A stretch of 59,509 bases of DNA from an uncultured Akkermansia sp. (GCA_947589295.1 CANQBZ010000008.1:1-59509); one strand, 5' to 3'. Shown: positions 29,710 to 39,254, numbered from the stretch's first letter. Numbers and translations are program-made. Notes: generated by a model from the letters alone, not told the origin.

Positions 29710-29820
29710 ATGTTCCGTCTCTTTCGTGCGCTAGTGCCTGTCCTTTTGGTGTTGGTGGGGTTCTGTCAACCACCGATGCCGTGTTGTGGCGGATCAGCCT
29801 TTCCCTCTGCATACTCATGA
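29710..29820 (+). CDS. Possible 36-residue membrane or exported peptide
   Basis: A short frame, Met-Phe-Arg-Leu-Phe-Arg then a hydrophobic core (ALVPVLLVLVGFC) and a Cys/Pro/Gly/Ser-rich end. Its stop overlaps the next gene's start as ATGA, 6 nt after the nahK stop. It could be a small secreted or lipoprotein-like peptide, or a leader that couples translation to the next gene. The lipobox is poor. Weak evidence. Confidence 0.35.
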   Translation: MFRLFRALVPVLLVLVGFCQPPMPCCGGSAFPSAYS

Positions 29821-30959
29821 ACATGCGTGATCTCCTGGCGCTGTGGCTTTTCGTCATTGCTGCTCTACTTGCCAATTTTCCCTCTGCTGCAGAATCCAGT
29901 GGGTCATCTTCCTGCATCCCGTTGCATGACTTCATGGGAAAATTTCCCGAAGCAGTGCAAGACGGAGAATGCTACCTGCTGCGCTTGGACGGGTGCCGCA
30001 TTGTAGCTGTCGGTGCGCCGTACTCTCCCGATCGCATTAAGATGATCTTTGTAAACTCTAATAAAAAAACAACCGCCCAAAAAGTTGCGCAACGCTTGGT
30101 AAAGGAATTTTCGGGTAGGAGTAAAATCGTTCCTTTTGAAGGGAGTGACCCTGGGGTGGCTATTATTTTCACATCTGGTAGCCAGGGGTCTACCCGGATG
30201 CTTCCCTATTCAACCTCCATTATCCTTTATCCCGATAGAAAGAGGAGCGTACGCTTCACCGGGTGGCAAGGCAAGTTGCTACAGATGCAGGTGGATTATG
30301 AACCCATTGACGACCTGCGCAAAAAGCATCACGGTGTCATCGAAATCCTGCGGGATGTCACTACTTCTTCCCTTGAGCATGTCGAATTCCGTACTGCCAA
30401 AGGTCGAATTGAAAAAGAAGACATGCTGGACTTTCTAGATGTTAGCCTCTCGATTAGCAGCTCCGATTTACCTGAATTTACGCCACGCGAGCGAAGAGAA
30501 CTCAGGTCCAAATTTCCCGGACAAGATATCGTGGTTTACAATACCAACTTAAACTTCTGCATTACCAACAGAGGCAGATCATACCACGTCGGTACCATTG
30601 ATGGCGTCTCATCCTATCTCTCCTCGAAACGCTCTCTTGCAAAGTTTAATTTCCCGGAGCAAGATATGGCTTGGCCTGGCCAGCCCAACCAAAACTCAGC
30701 CACAGTCGACAATCGCACTACAAAAAAAGACGACCAAAACATGGATACTCCGGCTATTGCCTCCGCGAAATCCCCCGCACCGGCGGCAGCGATCAAAGAT
30801 ACGCCCAATTCCACTGACGACAACAAAAAACCTGCTGAACAAAAGTCCTCTGCTACTGCCGCCGCTGACGAGGGCAAACAGAAGAACGAACCAGAACCTC
30901 TCCCGACAAATATGCAACGCGAAATTATCCAGTACGTGCAGATGCTTCAATCGCTCTGA
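29817..30959 (+). CDS. Secreted protein of unknown function with disordered C-terminal tail
   Basis: 380 residues from the ATG at 29817, which overlaps the stop of a 36-codon frame. A signal peptide ends near FPSAA (about residue 25). The globular part (about 30-280) has no motif I know. From about residue 285 the chain is low-complexity: Ala/Pro/Lys/Asp/Ser/Thr-rich (AKSPAPAAA, DDNKKPAEQK), a likely linker or disordered tail, ending in a short amphipathic helix REIIQYVQMLQSL. The next gene begins 16 nt after the stop. Probably part of the nahK-proximal operon. Confidence 0.75.
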   Translation: MNMRDLLALWLFVIAALLANFPSAAESSGSSSCIPLHDFMGKFPEAVQDGECYLLRLDGCRIVAVGAPYSPDRIKMIFVNSNKKTTAQKVAQRLVKEFSGRSKIVPFEGSDPGVAIIFTSGSQGSTRMLPYSTSIILYPDRKRSVRFTGWQGKLLQMQVDYEPIDDLRKKHHGVIEILRDVTTSSLEHVEFRTAKGRIEKEDMLDFLDVSLSISSSDLPEFTPRERRELRSKFPGQDIVVYNTNLNFCITNRGRSYHVGTIDGVSSYLSSKRSLAKFNFPEQDMAWPGQPNQNSATVDNRTTKKDDQNMDTPAIASAKSPAPAAAIKDTPNSTDDNKKPAEQKSSATAAADEGKQKNEPEPLPTNMQREIIQYVQMLQSL

Positions 30960-30975
30960 CATCTCTGCCTCTGCC

Positions 30976-31584
30976 ATGGAACGCCGCAAACAGCACCTTC
31001 TCTTTGAACAGTCGTGTCTCACACCCGGAGAACGCGCCGATGTACTGCGTAATCTGCTCGGTCGCGTAGCTTTCCAAGCGCAACCGCAACATTCGTCCCA
31101 GTATGTGCCACAGGATGTGTTGGATGCTTATGGCGAACTTGAGAGCCGTCTCAGGCACCTGCTCAGCGCAGCGACTCTTACCCACCCGGATCGCTCGAAA
31201 GCTGCCCTACTGAGACGAGTTGATAAAAGGCTCACCGCATTGCCGGAGCGTATTATGCAGGCGCTTTCTGCCAATACTGAACAGGATTGGATGATAGGCT
31301 ACCGCAGTATGGTTGAATTGCATGAATTGCTGGAAGATGCCCACATGGTGGATGACGCTCAAGAATACGCCACGCTTGTTGAAATCATGACTCGTCTGGC
31401 TCTCGCTCTTTCCCGATCTGCGGCTGTCAAGGTGGATGCCGCTTCCATGTTTGCTTTGTGGCTCATGCAAGCTTACCTGCGACGGTATTCTCCTCAGCGA
31501 CGCCGTACAACCCGAAAATCACGGCGCTCGTCTGCCGAACCCCGTGCTGTTAAACGCAATGCCTCTCGATCCGCAAAAAATTGA
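30976..31584 (+). CDS. Helical protein of unknown function
   Basis: 202 residues from MERRKQHLLFEQ; the frame is open far upstream but overlaps the previous gene, so the internal start is preferred. Mostly alpha-helical by composition, with an Arg/Lys/Ser-rich C-terminus (RRRTTRKSRRSSAEPR) that could bind nucleic acid or membrane. No signal peptide. It overlaps the DUF1232 gene by 26 nt. No family recognised. Confidence 0.7.
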   Translation: MERRKQHLLFEQSCLTPGERADVLRNLLGRVAFQAQPQHSSQYVPQDVLDAYGELESRLRHLLSAATLTHPDRSKAALLRRVDKRLTALPERIMQALSANTEQDWMIGYRSMVELHELLEDAHMVDDAQEYATLVEIMTRLALALSRSAAVKVDAASMFALWLMQAYLRRYSPQRRRTTRKSRRSSAEPRAVKRNASRSAKN

Positions 31585-31831
31585 CCGGGCCAAGCGTCTT
31601 TTTGACTCCACTCGCAAAGGCGATATGTGGACCACGCGCAATAAGATTCTTGCCGTGCTGGCTTTGCTTTACCTCATTTCTCCCGTCGATTTGATCCCGG
31701 ACTGGGTTGTCCCTGTCATCGGCTTGTTGGATGATTTTGGAATTGGCGCCGCCGTCGCTTTCTGGATCAGGACCCACCGGGCGCCGACGACTCCGCACGA
31801 TCCTCCGCAGCGGAATGATGAGCGGACATAG
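31559..31831 (+). CDS. DUF1232 (YkvA-type) membrane protein
   Basis: 90 residues from MPLDPQKID. The core [20 protein letters not shown] followed by [10 protein letters not shown] is the hallmark of DUF1232: a hydrophobic hairpin with conserved SPVDLIPD. Function unknown. It begins inside the end of the previous gene (26-nt overlap, different frame), and its last 65 nt overlap the 3' end of the convergent J-domain gene. Confidence 0.8.
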   Translation: MPLDPQKIDRAKRLFDSTRKGDMWTTRNKILAVLALLYLISPVDLIPDWVVPVIGLLDDFGIGAAVAFWIRTHRAPTTPHDPPQRNDERT

Positions 31832-32567
31832 CGTCCAGTGCGCGCCGCGCGAGCTTGTGCCCCTGCCGTGCGGCTTTGAGCCACCATTCGTGTGCTGCCG
31901 TGGGGTTAGGGCGCATCCCGAGGCCGGCAATTCCGTTGTAAAGCAAGTTTGCGTAGGCAAACTGAGCAGCAGGGTCTCCTCTCTGCGCCTCTCCACGAAT
32001 ACGCTCGACATATTGCTGCAGGACTTTCCTCTGCTCCTGAAGCGGCAAGGGAGATTCCCCCGGCTCACCGAATGTGGTTGCGCCAGCCCTCTCCGGACGG
32101 TTCCCTGCAATTCCACGCATGGCACGCGTTATCCCCGGCACCACGCAACACAGGCACATCGCGCACATGAGGACATATTGCCATACCGGCACTCGCATGC
32201 TACGCCGCAGCAAAAAGGGGCGCAATCGTCCTCTTGATTGAACCGTACGATGGCTTGCCCTGCGCTCGCTGCGCCGTTCGGCATTGCGGGACGACATGCG
32301 TGCATGATGACGCGGCATTCGTTCCAGCTCGGGCATGCGTTCGTACTTGCGATGCCTCTCCAGCCATGCATCGTAGTCGGCGCGGCGTCCTGCATCGCCC
32401 AGTACATGCCATGCCTCTGCTACACGCTTAAATTTCTCACCTGCCGAGGCATCGTGCTCATTGTGATCGGGGTGCAGTTGCATGGCGAGCCGACGGTACG
32501 CAGTCTTGATAGCACGCCTGTCCGCCCCGGAGCTTACCCCGAGTATCTCATAATAGTCATCACGCAT
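31767..32567 (-). CDS. Membrane-anchored J-domain protein with Sel1-like repeat
   Basis: 266 residues. Residues 1-70 are a J-domain (DYYEILGV, then the HPD motif in LHPDHN), which stimulates an Hsp70 (DnaK) ATPase. A basic Arg-rich linker follows, then one membrane helix ([19 protein letters not shown], about 130-150), and a Sel1/TPR-like repeat ([36 protein letters not shown]) near the end. It lacks the zinc finger and substrate domains of DnaJ, so it is a specialised co-chaperone. The start is MRDDYYEIL, which overlaps the upstream epimerase stop by 8 nt. The 3' end overlaps the convergent DUF1232 gene. Confidence 0.85.
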   Translation of the reverse strand: MRDDYYEILGVSSGADRRAIKTAYRRLAMQLHPDHNEHDASAGEKFKRVAEAWHVLGDAGRRADYDAWLERHRKYERMPELERMPRHHARMSSRNAERRSERRASHRTVQSRGRLRPFLLRRSMRVPVWQYVLMCAMCLCCVVPGITRAMRGIAGNRPERAGATTFGEPGESPLPLQEQRKVLQQYVERIRGEAQRGDPAAQFAYANLLYNGIAGLGMRPNPTAAHEWWLKAARQGHKLARRALDAMSAHHSAAEDRAESSAPGGS

Positions 32568-33411
32568 CGCTACGCCTCTTATCCGGTTTGATTTCTTCGA
32601 TGACGCTCTGCGCAAAGCTCTGTATATCCCGGTGAGCTGTCCACCCGATCGCCCTTATCTTCTCGGTGCACACACGCATGCTGGCTCGCATCGTGCACTT
32701 GAACTGCCGATTCTCATTTTGGCGTCGCGCACACCCCACGCAGAGGGTATCCAAGTAGCTGTACAGGGTACCGAGTTGCAAACTTTGCCCGCTTACATTA
32801 TACACCTGCCCCGCAGCACCGCACTGTGCCAGCATCATAAGAGCCTTGGCCGCATCTGCTACATGCACGTAATTCACCCAGCGCTCCTTTCCGCCTGGCA
32901 GTTGCTCCCCCTCCTGCACGTAGCGGCGCACGATCTCACAGCGACCGGGGCCATACAACGCCGCCAGCCGAGCTACCACCCCACCAGCATCCAGTACAGA
33001 CCTCTCAGCGCTCAGTATCGCGCGCATCTTCTCCTCCCTCCCCGGACATGCGCTCACTTCTGTCACACCAGCGCCACTCCGCTCCTCATACACCGAGCAG
33101 GTGGAGCAGAACACCACACGCGCCGTTGGCACTTGCCGTACTATTTGCCTCGCTACTTCTGCATAGCACCTCCGGTATGCGGCGGCGTCACCACCATGCG
33201 TGGCTGTACAGCTGTACACCACCTGCGGAGAACCTTTTTGCAAAGCAAGCTGCAGCGTATCAACCCGTTGTGCCTCTCCTCTCACATCCGCCTCGGCGTA
33301 GCTATCAATGCTGATCACCCGGGAACCCTCAGCGCCGCAACACCGCACGAGTTCACCTCCTAGGAATCCGGCCCCCACCACCCACACAAACTGTGCGGGA
33401 TAACTCATCAT
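32560..33411 (-). CDS. NAD(P)-dependent epimerase/dehydratase-like SDR protein
   Basis: 283 residues with a Rossmann N-terminus, [14 protein letters not shown] (GxGxxG-type), and an SDR-like CSTCSVYEE strand where the catalytic Tyr is expected; the usual YxxxK lysine is not obvious. LAALYGPGR and [14 protein letters not shown] are typical of extended SDR sugar epimerases. Substrate unknown. The start at 33411 makes an ATGA overlap with the ispD stop, so the two are translationally coupled. An active enzyme is likely but not certain, given the missing Lys. Confidence 0.82.
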   Translation of the reverse strand: MMSYPAQFVWVVGAGFLGGELVRCCGAEGSRVISIDSYAEADVRGEAQRVDTLQLALQKGSPQVVYSCTATHGGDAAAYRRCYAEVARQIVRQVPTARVVFCSTCSVYEERSGAGVTEVSACPGREEKMRAILSAERSVLDAGGVVARLAALYGPGRCEIVRRYVQEGEQLPGGKERWVNYVHVADAAKALMMLAQCGAAGQVYNVSGQSLQLGTLYSYLDTLCVGCARRQNENRQFKCTMRASMRVCTEKIRAIGWTAHRDIQSFAQSVIEEIKPDKRRSDA

Positions 33412-34076
33412 CGTCTTGCCAGGTGCGCACACCATGCCTCAGCTAGTTCCAAATCATGCGGCAGAGTGATTTTGGGATTCATGCCTACTTGTACCAGCCG
33501 AGGCCGCAATCCCAGACCCTGCAGCGCCGTTACCTCATCCGTAAACTCATTTCCATTCGCCATTTCCAGCGCTTTCCGCAACAACCCAGCACGGCAAATT
33601 TGAGGCGTTTCCATGCCCCACATATTTGCGCGTTCTACCTGCTCGGACTTGCAGCAACCCTGGGCATCCGCACGCTTCAATGTATCCACCACCGGATGTG
33701 CGCACGCCGCGGCTCCGTACTGCTGCGCAGCAGCAAGGCAAGCTCGTATTCCCTCCGCTGTCACCAAGGGTCGGGCACCATCGTGCACCGCTACCCATGT
33801 CTCATCCTCGGGTACCATGCGTAGTCCGCAAAGCACAGAATCTTGGCGCCGTTCTCCACCATCTACGCGCAATATGGGCACAGCCCCGGCGCTCTCCCAC
33901 GGTCGCAGCTCATCCCAGCGCGCCTGCGGACACACGATGATGATGCGCTCCGCTCCGGCCTCCGCAAATGCACGTACACTGTGGCAGAGCACAGGCGCCC
34001 CACCCAATGGCGCCGCCAGCTTATCGAACCCAGCGCGCCTGGATTGCCCGGCAGCTACAATGACAGCGCAGTACAT
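33408..34076 (-). CDS. ispD: 2-C-methyl-D-erythritol 4-phosphate cytidylyltransferase
   Basis: Third step of the non-mevalonate (MEP) isoprenoid pathway: joins MEP with CTP. 222 residues, normal length. Nucleotide-binding AAGQSRRAGFDK at the N-terminus, metal/substrate segment VAVHDGARPLV, and FTDEVTAL near 180 are conserved in IspD. It overlaps the downstream SDR gene by 4 nt and lies 7 nt after the GatB/YqeY gene stop. Confident. Confidence 0.95.
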   Translation of the reverse strand: MYCAVIVAAGQSRRAGFDKLAAPLGGAPVLCHSVRAFAEAGAERIIIVCPQARWDELRPWESAGAVPILRVDGGERRQDSVLCGLRMVPEDETWVAVHDGARPLVTAEGIRACLAAAQQYGAAACAHPVVDTLKRADAQGCCKSEQVERANMWGMETPQICRAGLLRKALEMANGNEFTDEVTALQGLGLRPRLVQVGMNPKITLPHDLELAEAWCAHLARR

Positions 34077-34083
34077 CGCAGCA

Positions 34084-34539
34084 TCAGCTCAATCTTTGGC
34101 CCACCATGGCGGAGAGCAATTTTCCCGGCGCGCGCCCCTCGGTGCGCATCTGCATTTCCTTCATCACGCGCCCCATGTCTTTCTTACTCGTAGCGCCCAA
34201 CTCGTTAAGCACGGCCTCTAATATCGGCAATATCTGCTCCTCAGTCATCTCCGCAGGCAAAAACGCCGAAAGCACCACCATCTCGGCCTTTTCCTTTTCG
34301 GCAAGCTCAGCACGCCCGGCCTGCTCGTACATGCGTATAGAATCCTCCCTTTGTTTTAACTGTTTACGCACTACATTGAGCGCTTCCTGCTCCGGGAGCT
34401 CCTCGTGTACATTTCCCTTTGCAACTTGCGCGTTCTGCAGCGCAGTTTTGAGCCCGCGTAGCGCCCCCAACGCCACCGTATCTTTCCCGAGCATCGCCGC
34501 CTTCATTTTCTCCGTAATCTGCGTATATACTGTACTCAT
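34084..34539 (-). CDS. GatB/YqeY domain protein
   Basis: 151 residues; matches the YqeY family, which resembles the tRNA-binding tail of the GatB amidotransferase subunit. Typical features: an N-terminal helical part with LGALRGLKTALQNA, LRQKLKQREDS-like helix, and a C-terminal half with LPAEMTEEQI and KKDMGRVMKEM. The start at MSTVYTQ fits the family; 10 upstream codons do not. Role in tRNA amidation is not established for the family. Confidence 0.88.
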   Translation of the reverse strand: MSTVYTQITEKMKAAMLGKDTVALGALRGLKTALQNAQVAKGNVHEELPEQEALNVVRKQLKQREDSIRMYEQAGRAELAEKEKAEMVVLSAFLPAEMTEEQILPILEAVLNELGATSKKDMGRVMKEMQMRTEGRAPGKLLSAMVGQRLS

Positions 34540-34599
34540 GACCCGGCTATTTAACCAGCTTTTGCCCATCCTGTCAACCCCGCAACCTCGCCCGACGAC

Positions 34600-36846
34600 T
34601 CAGTTCAGAAATGCTCCTGCCGGAACAAGTTCGCGCTTACCTCCGTTCCCGCACTGGCGTTCAAAGCGTATCACGCCCGGGCCGGCTTTTCCCTGCACCA
34701 CGGTAATGTTGATGGCATGCAGCCCGGCCTTCAATGGAATCCCTGCCTTGCCGGTCTTTTCCGCCACACTCTCCACGACGTTGGCTGCAGCGCTCTCCGT
34801 GGCTGTGGTACCCGGTTTGTAGTTTGCATCCGCATCTATGAGCTGGAAGTTGTGCAGTTTGATGTAGGCTTTGGTACCGGGCACATCGCTCAACGTCAAG
34901 TAAAAATGCCACTGCTGTCCATCCTGTGGCACCCGCATGTAGCCGGTGTATTGAGTCACACTGCCGGCCGGCAACTCCTCTTGCGATATGTCAAGAATTT
35001 CCCCTACCTCCGCCTGCCCTGCCTGCGGAAGCGTATCAAACACTGGCACCCACGGCGCTTCTGCCACCACACGGCGCATCTTCAGTCCGGGATTCAGCGC
35101 GGCACTGTCCGGCGTATCAGGCGGCACCATCGCATGGTCGTAGGAACGCCTGCCCCCGCACGGGTTTTTGCGTACGCCAACGGATGGATCGCGCACATAA
35201 TCGTACGCCCGACGATTCCAGAGGACGCTCTTTTTGAGCTGTTCCTGGTACTTGGAATACCTGTCCGCCAGATTTTTGGATTCATGCGTATCAGCATCTA
35301 CATCATAAATTTCAAAATCCTCATCGCCAGTGCTGATTCCTGTGCGAATTGCCTTGAGCCAGCGAGTGCTTTCGCCATTTTTGCCGGCGGGCACAGGAAA
35401 GAGAATGACCTGCTGCTCCCCGCGCAGGCGATCCGTTTTATTTGCGGCAAAATCAGCATATCGTGGCATCTTGCCACCAAATGCATATTCAGCATAAACC
35501 ACGCCGCCCTGCTTACCCTTTGCTTCTCCGCGCAGCATTGGCAGTAACGTTACTCCATCACTCCGCATCGGCACAGGTACACCAGCCAAATCCGCAAAGG
35601 TGGCCATCCAATCTTGAAATTGGGCAGGCTGCGCATTCCTCACCCCACCCGCTATGATTCCGGGAGCCCACACCACGCAGGGCACGCGCAGTCCACCCTC
35701 CCATGCATCGCGCTTGATGCCATCCAATGGCCCATAGCTGCGGAAAAAGGAGGGGTCCTGTGCCGGCGCAGGATGGTCAGGACTGCCTTTCACGGAGCCC
35801 GGCTCATTGTGAGGGCCGTTGTCGCTCGTGAACACTAAGAAGGTGTTGCGATCAATCTTAAGGTCCTTGCATAGCTGGATGATGTCTCCCACGGCGTCAT
35901 CCACGCGCGTGATCATCGTAGCGTGGCGCCGGGCGCCTGCCAATTTGGCAGCGGCTTGTTGTCCATACCTTTTCTGAGCATAATTTTTCCAGGCCGTGCG
36001 ATACTGTGGATAAATGAAACTATCCCATTTGTCGCTGGCTGTGTTGATCATCTTGCCGGGTTTACCCAACCATTGCACTCCGCCGTGCAAACCTCCCCTG
36101 GCTGGGTAATCCATGGCAGGTACCGCCAAGCGTGCATGGGGGGCTATCAGGGTAAGAGCAAGAAAAAATGGTCGATCAGGATTGCTCTTGCGGGTTTCCT
36201 CTATCCATTTTTTTGCCCGCGCCGTAAAGAGATCCGTGCTGTACGCCCCATCCAACCCATCCGTGACGATTTGATCGCCGTCCCAAATGGCATTTTGATG
36301 CGTTTCCGGGTCGGCCACACTTTCTTCCTTCGGATAATGCCGATGCCCGGCTATATGATTGTGGTAACCGAAGAAGTAATCAAAGCCGCGTAATGTCGGC
36401 CAGGCTGAAGCAGTGGCTGGCGTGCCGCCACTCTCCATGCCCCCTCCTATTCCCCATTTGCCAATCAGCGCCGTGGCATATCCTGCTTGCTTGAGCACGC
36501 TTGCCAATGTATGGCTGTTCTCCAATGCCGCGTCGAAACTGTTATTTCGAACCACTTCGGCATGCCCCTGATGCACGCCGGAAAACAAGGATGCCCGGGC
36601 GGGAGCACACACGGGAGCGCATGTGTAGTGGCGCGTAAGCAGCACTCCCTGCTGTGCCAATTTTGCCAAGTGCGGTGTAGCGATCTGAGGGGTACTCGCC
36701 TCCACTGCACCGCGGCTGTTGAGTGCCATATCTCCCCACCCCATATCATCTACAAGTATGAGAATGATGTTGGGTTGTCGGGACTCTGCCCGAACCGTCA
36801 TACCTAATCCACACACACTTAAGAGTAAGACAATTTTCCAAAACAT
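34600..36846 (-). CDS. Secreted sulfatase with C-terminal PA14-like domain
   Basis: Removes sulfate esters, probably from host glycans, in the periplasm or outside. 748 residues, signal peptide MFWKIVLLLSVCGLGMTVRA. Metal-binding ILVDDMGWGD follows, then the formylglycine motif C80-A-P-A-R84 (type I, C-x-P-x-R), which needs an anaerobic or FGE-type maturase not in this window. The sulfatase core runs to about 580. The C-terminal 130 residues (YTGYMRVPQDGQQWHFYL, then KAGLHAINITVVQG) resemble a PA14 carbohydrate-binding module. It sits alone, divergent from the ribosomal operon. Confident on sulfatase; substrate unknown. Confidence 0.93.
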   Translation of the reverse strand: MFWKIVLLLSVCGLGMTVRAESRQPNIILILVDDMGWGDMALNSRGAVEASTPQIATPHLAKLAQQGVLLTRHYTCAPVCAPARASLFSGVHQGHAEVVRNNSFDAALENSHTLASVLKQAGYATALIGKWGIGGGMESGGTPATASAWPTLRGFDYFFGYHNHIAGHRHYPKEESVADPETHQNAIWDGDQIVTDGLDGAYSTDLFTARAKKWIEETRKSNPDRPFFLALTLIAPHARLAVPAMDYPARGGLHGGVQWLGKPGKMINTASDKWDSFIYPQYRTAWKNYAQKRYGQQAAAKLAGARRHATMITRVDDAVGDIIQLCKDLKIDRNTFLVFTSDNGPHNEPGSVKGSPDHPAPAQDPSFFRSYGPLDGIKRDAWEGGLRVPCVVWAPGIIAGGVRNAQPAQFQDWMATFADLAGVPVPMRSDGVTLLPMLRGEAKGKQGGVVYAEYAFGGKMPRYADFAANKTDRLRGEQQVILFPVPAGKNGESTRWLKAIRTGISTGDEDFEIYDVDADTHESKNLADRYSKYQEQLKKSVLWNRRAYDYVRDPSVGVRKNPCGGRRSYDHAMVPPDTPDSAALNPGLKMRRVVAEAPWVPVFDTLPQAGQAEVGEILDISQEELPAGSVTQYTGYMRVPQDGQQWHFYLTLSDVPGTKAYIKLHNFQLIDADANYKPGTTATESAAANVVESVAEKTGKAGIPLKAGLHAINITVVQGKAGPGVIRFERQCGNGGKRELVPAGAFLN

Positions 36847-36944
36847 GGTTCATGTATTTTACTACAAACTGTTCCTGTTAGCCAGATTATTGCCTGTCTT
36901 ACGTCCCCATTTTGAAAAAATTAAAGTCGTCAGCGAGATTATGC

Positions 36945-36973
36945 TTGACGTTCGGCCCAGAAAAGAGTAAAGT
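36945..36973 (+). promoter_or_regulatory. Promoter of the ribosomal protein operon
   Basis: TTGACG (36945-36950), 17-nt spacer, TAAAGT (36968-36973), about 60 nt before rplX. It fits a strong vegetative promoter and explains how this truncated operon is expressed without the S10-type genes normally upstream. Confidence 0.6.
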
Positions 36974-37033
36974 GAGCGCCCCGCGCTGCAGCAGGTGCAG
37001 CCCGGGATTATCCATAAGAACCACACACACACG

Positions 37034-37258
37034 ATGAAGACCCACGTTAAGAAAGGCGATGAAGTCCTTATCATCGCCGGCAAGAACAAGGGCAAGCGTG
37101 GCGTTGTTACGTCTGTGAATGCTGCCAAGCAAACCGTTATCGTCGAAGGAGCTCGGAAGCTTAAAAAAGCGACCAAACCTACCGAGGCGGATCCTGATGG
37201 CGGCATCAAAGAGATTGACGGCGCCATCCACATCTCGAATGTGAAGAAAGTGAGTTGA
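37034..37258 (+). CDS. rplX: 50S ribosomal protein L24
   Basis: 74 residues, at the short end for L24. The KOW motif is clear: [20 protein letters not shown]. The start at MKTHVKKGD is chosen over an upstream in-frame ATG at 36995. It begins the operon here, whereas in most bacteria it follows rplN (L14). Confidence 0.95.
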   Translation: MKTHVKKGDEVLIIAGKNKGKRGVVTSVNAAKQTVIVEGARKLKKATKPTEADPDGGIKEIDGAIHISNVKKVS

Positions 37259-37316
37259 CGCCCATCTGGGGGTGAACTCCGCGCTTAAGCCAACAAAAAA
37301 GCTGACCCGCTGAACC

Positions 37317-37889
37317 ATGAATACACCAACACTACTGAAATACTACAAGGAGAAGGTCGTCCCGACCCTCCGCAACAAGCATCAGTACGCCAACGTGCAC
37401 CAGATACCGCGACTTGAAAAGATTGTGGTAACCACGTGCATGGGCAAGCAGCCGGACCGCAAGCAAGCTGTGGAAGATGCTGTTGCTGAAATTGCCAAAA
37501 TTACCGGTCAAAAACCCTCCATCACCTACGCCCGCAAGAGTGTGGCAAACTTTAAGCTGCGCGAGGGAGAAGTGCTGGGTGCTCGCGTAACTCTGCGCTC
37601 CACCCGCATGTGGGAGTTCCTCGACCGCTTCATCAATGTGACCGCTCCCAACATTCGCGACTTCCGTGGCCTGCCTATCAAGTCCTTTGATGGCCGCGGC
37701 AACTATGCCATCGGTATCCCGGATCAGTCCATCTTTCCGGAAATTGAGCTCGACCAAATTAAGCGCACAATCGGTTTTGACATCATCTTTGTGACGACGG
37801 CGCCGACAGATGCAGAGGGGCGTGACCTGCTCACTGAGCTGGGTCTCCCATTCCGCAAGCCCAATAAGAAGACAGAAGAAACCGCCTAA
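37317..37889 (+). CDS. rplE: 50S ribosomal protein L5
   Basis: 190 residues; binds 5S rRNA in the central protuberance. Conserved stretches: YANVHQIPRLEKIVV near the start, ITGQKPSITYARKSVANFKLREG, and FDGRGNYAIGIPDQSIFPEI. Normal length. It lies 58 nt after rplX. In most bacteria rpsN (S14) follows L5; here the next gene is rpsH. Confidence 0.97.
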   Translation: MNTPTLLKYYKEKVVPTLRNKHQYANVHQIPRLEKIVVTTCMGKQPDRKQAVEDAVAEIAKITGQKPSITYARKSVANFKLREGEVLGARVTLRSTRMWEFLDRFINVTAPNIRDFRGLPIKSFDGRGNYAIGIPDQSIFPEIELDQIKRTIGFDIIFVTTAPTDAEGRDLLTELGLPFRKPNKKTEETA

Positions 37890-37904
37890 CCCATATTCAC
37901 TACC

Positions 37905-38306
37905 ATGGCTGTATTAACTGATCCTATCGCAGATTTCCTCACCCGCGTGAAGAACGCAGGGCGCGCACACAATGAGTCTTTCTCTGCTCCTCACTCCAAA
38001 ATAAAGGCCGAAATTGCCCGCATTCTGCAGGAAGAAGGCTATATCTGGTCCTACGAGATATCCGGCGAGGGCAAAGACAAGCTCATTACCGTGAAGAGTA
38101 AGTACACGCAGAGTGGGAAGCCCCTTGTAACCGATGTGAAGCGTTGCTCGCGTCCGGGGCGCCGTCACTATGTCACTTCCGACCAGATTCCCACGGTCAT
38201 GAATGGCCTGGGCATCTCCATCGTCTCTACGTCCCAGGGTCTTATGACTGGTGCTAAAGCGCGTAAGCTGAGCATCGGTGGTGAACTCATCGCCCTCATC
38301 TGGTAA
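37905..38306 (+). CDS. rpsH: 30S ribosomal protein S8
   Basis: 133 residues, early assembly protein that binds the central domain of 16S rRNA. Conserved DPIADFLTRVKNAGRAH at the N-terminus and STSQGLMTGAKARKLSIGGELIALIW at the end. It follows rplE by 15 nt with no S14 gene between. Confidence 0.97.
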   Translation: MAVLTDPIADFLTRVKNAGRAHNESFSAPHSKIKAEIARILQEEGYIWSYEISGEGKDKLITVKSKYTQSGKPLVTDVKRCSRPGRRHYVTSDQIPTVMNGLGISIVSTSQGLMTGAKARKLSIGGELIALIW

Positions 38307-38327
38307 CCTTGAACCCGCATCATTACT

Positions 38328-38867
38328 ATGTCTCGAGTCGGTAAGAAAGTTATCGCGATTCCTTCGGGTGTCACCATCGCAGAAAAAGACGGTAAAGTTA
38401 CCGTCAAGGGCTCCAAGGGCGAACTCTCTTGGAATCTCCCGGAGGGCATCTCCATCTCTGTGGACGGAACCGAGCTGAGCGTCAAGCGCGCGGATGATTC
38501 TCGCCGCATGCGCGCCCTGCACGGCACGAACCGCTCCCTGCTCTCCAATATGGTGGAGGGAGTTTCCAAAGGTTTTTCTAAAGAGCTTGAAATCGTGGGC
38601 GTGGGCTTCAAAGCCGCAGTCAAGGGCAAACAGCTTGACTTGGCGCTGGGCAAATCCCACCCCATCCTGCACCCCATCCCTGCTGGCATCACAGTGACAG
38701 TCACTGAAAACACCAAAATCAAGGTTGAGGGCATCGACAAGCAGGTCGTTGGTCAATTCGCCGCTGAGGTGCGCGGGTACTACCCACCCGAACCCTACAA
38801 GGGCAAGGGAGTGCACTATGTGGGCGAGCACATCCGCCGCAAGGAAGGCAAGAGCGTTGGCAAGTAA
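38328..38867 (+). CDS. rplF: 50S ribosomal protein L6
   Basis: 179 residues, two-domain L6 fold. Typical start MSRVGKKVIAIPSGVTI and C-terminal signature RGYYPPEPYKGKGVHYVGE. Binds 23S rRNA near the sarcin-ricin loop. Normal length and place in the operon. Confidence 0.97.
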   Translation: MSRVGKKVIAIPSGVTIAEKDGKVTVKGSKGELSWNLPEGISISVDGTELSVKRADDSRRMRALHGTNRSLLSNMVEGVSKGFSKELEIVGVGFKAAVKGKQLDLALGKSHPILHPIPAGITVTVTENTKIKVEGIDKQVVGQFAAEVRGYYPPEPYKGKGVHYVGEHIRRKEGKSVGK

Positions 38868-38891
38868 TCATCATTTTAACCTTCAAAAGAT

Positions 38892-39242
38892 ATGAGTACG
38901 ATCAATCGTAAAGCCGTTCGCAGCCGTGTTCGCACGCGCATCCGCAAAAAGATTTCCGGCACCTCCGGGCGCCCGCGCTTGGCCGTCTTTTTCTCCAACC
39001 AGCATGTCTATGCTCAGGTGATAGACGACACAAAGGGACATACCCTCGCAGCCGCTTGCTCAAAGAAGCTCGGACTCACACGGGCCAATGTGGAAACTGC
39101 CGCTAAAGTGGGCGAAGATATCGCCAAGAAAACGCTGGCAGCGGGTATCTCCGAAGTGGTCTTCGACCGCGGTGGCTTCCTTTACCACGGCAAGGTCAAG
39201 TCCTTGGCAGATGCCGCACGTCAGTCCGGTCTGAAATTCTAA
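38892..39242 (+). CDS. rplR: 50S ribosomal protein L18
   Basis: 116 residues; 5S rRNA-binding protein. Conserved [20 protein letters not shown] and the C-terminal [20 protein letters not shown]. Normal. Confidence 0.96.
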   Translation: MSTINRKAVRSRVRTRIRKKISGTSGRPRLAVFFSNQHVYAQVIDDTKGHTLAAACSKKLGLTRANVETAAKVGEDIAKKTLAAGISEVVFDRGGFLYHGKVKSLADAARQSGLKF

Positions 39243-39254
39243 CCGCCTAGAACA

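Noticed and set aside
29978..30172. Antisense frames in the secreted-protein gene
   Set aside because: Shadows of the plus-strand frame, with no start context.
36719..36970. 83-codon plus-strand frame spanning the sulfatase start
   Set aside because: Mostly antisense to the sulfatase and ends next to the ribosomal promoter.
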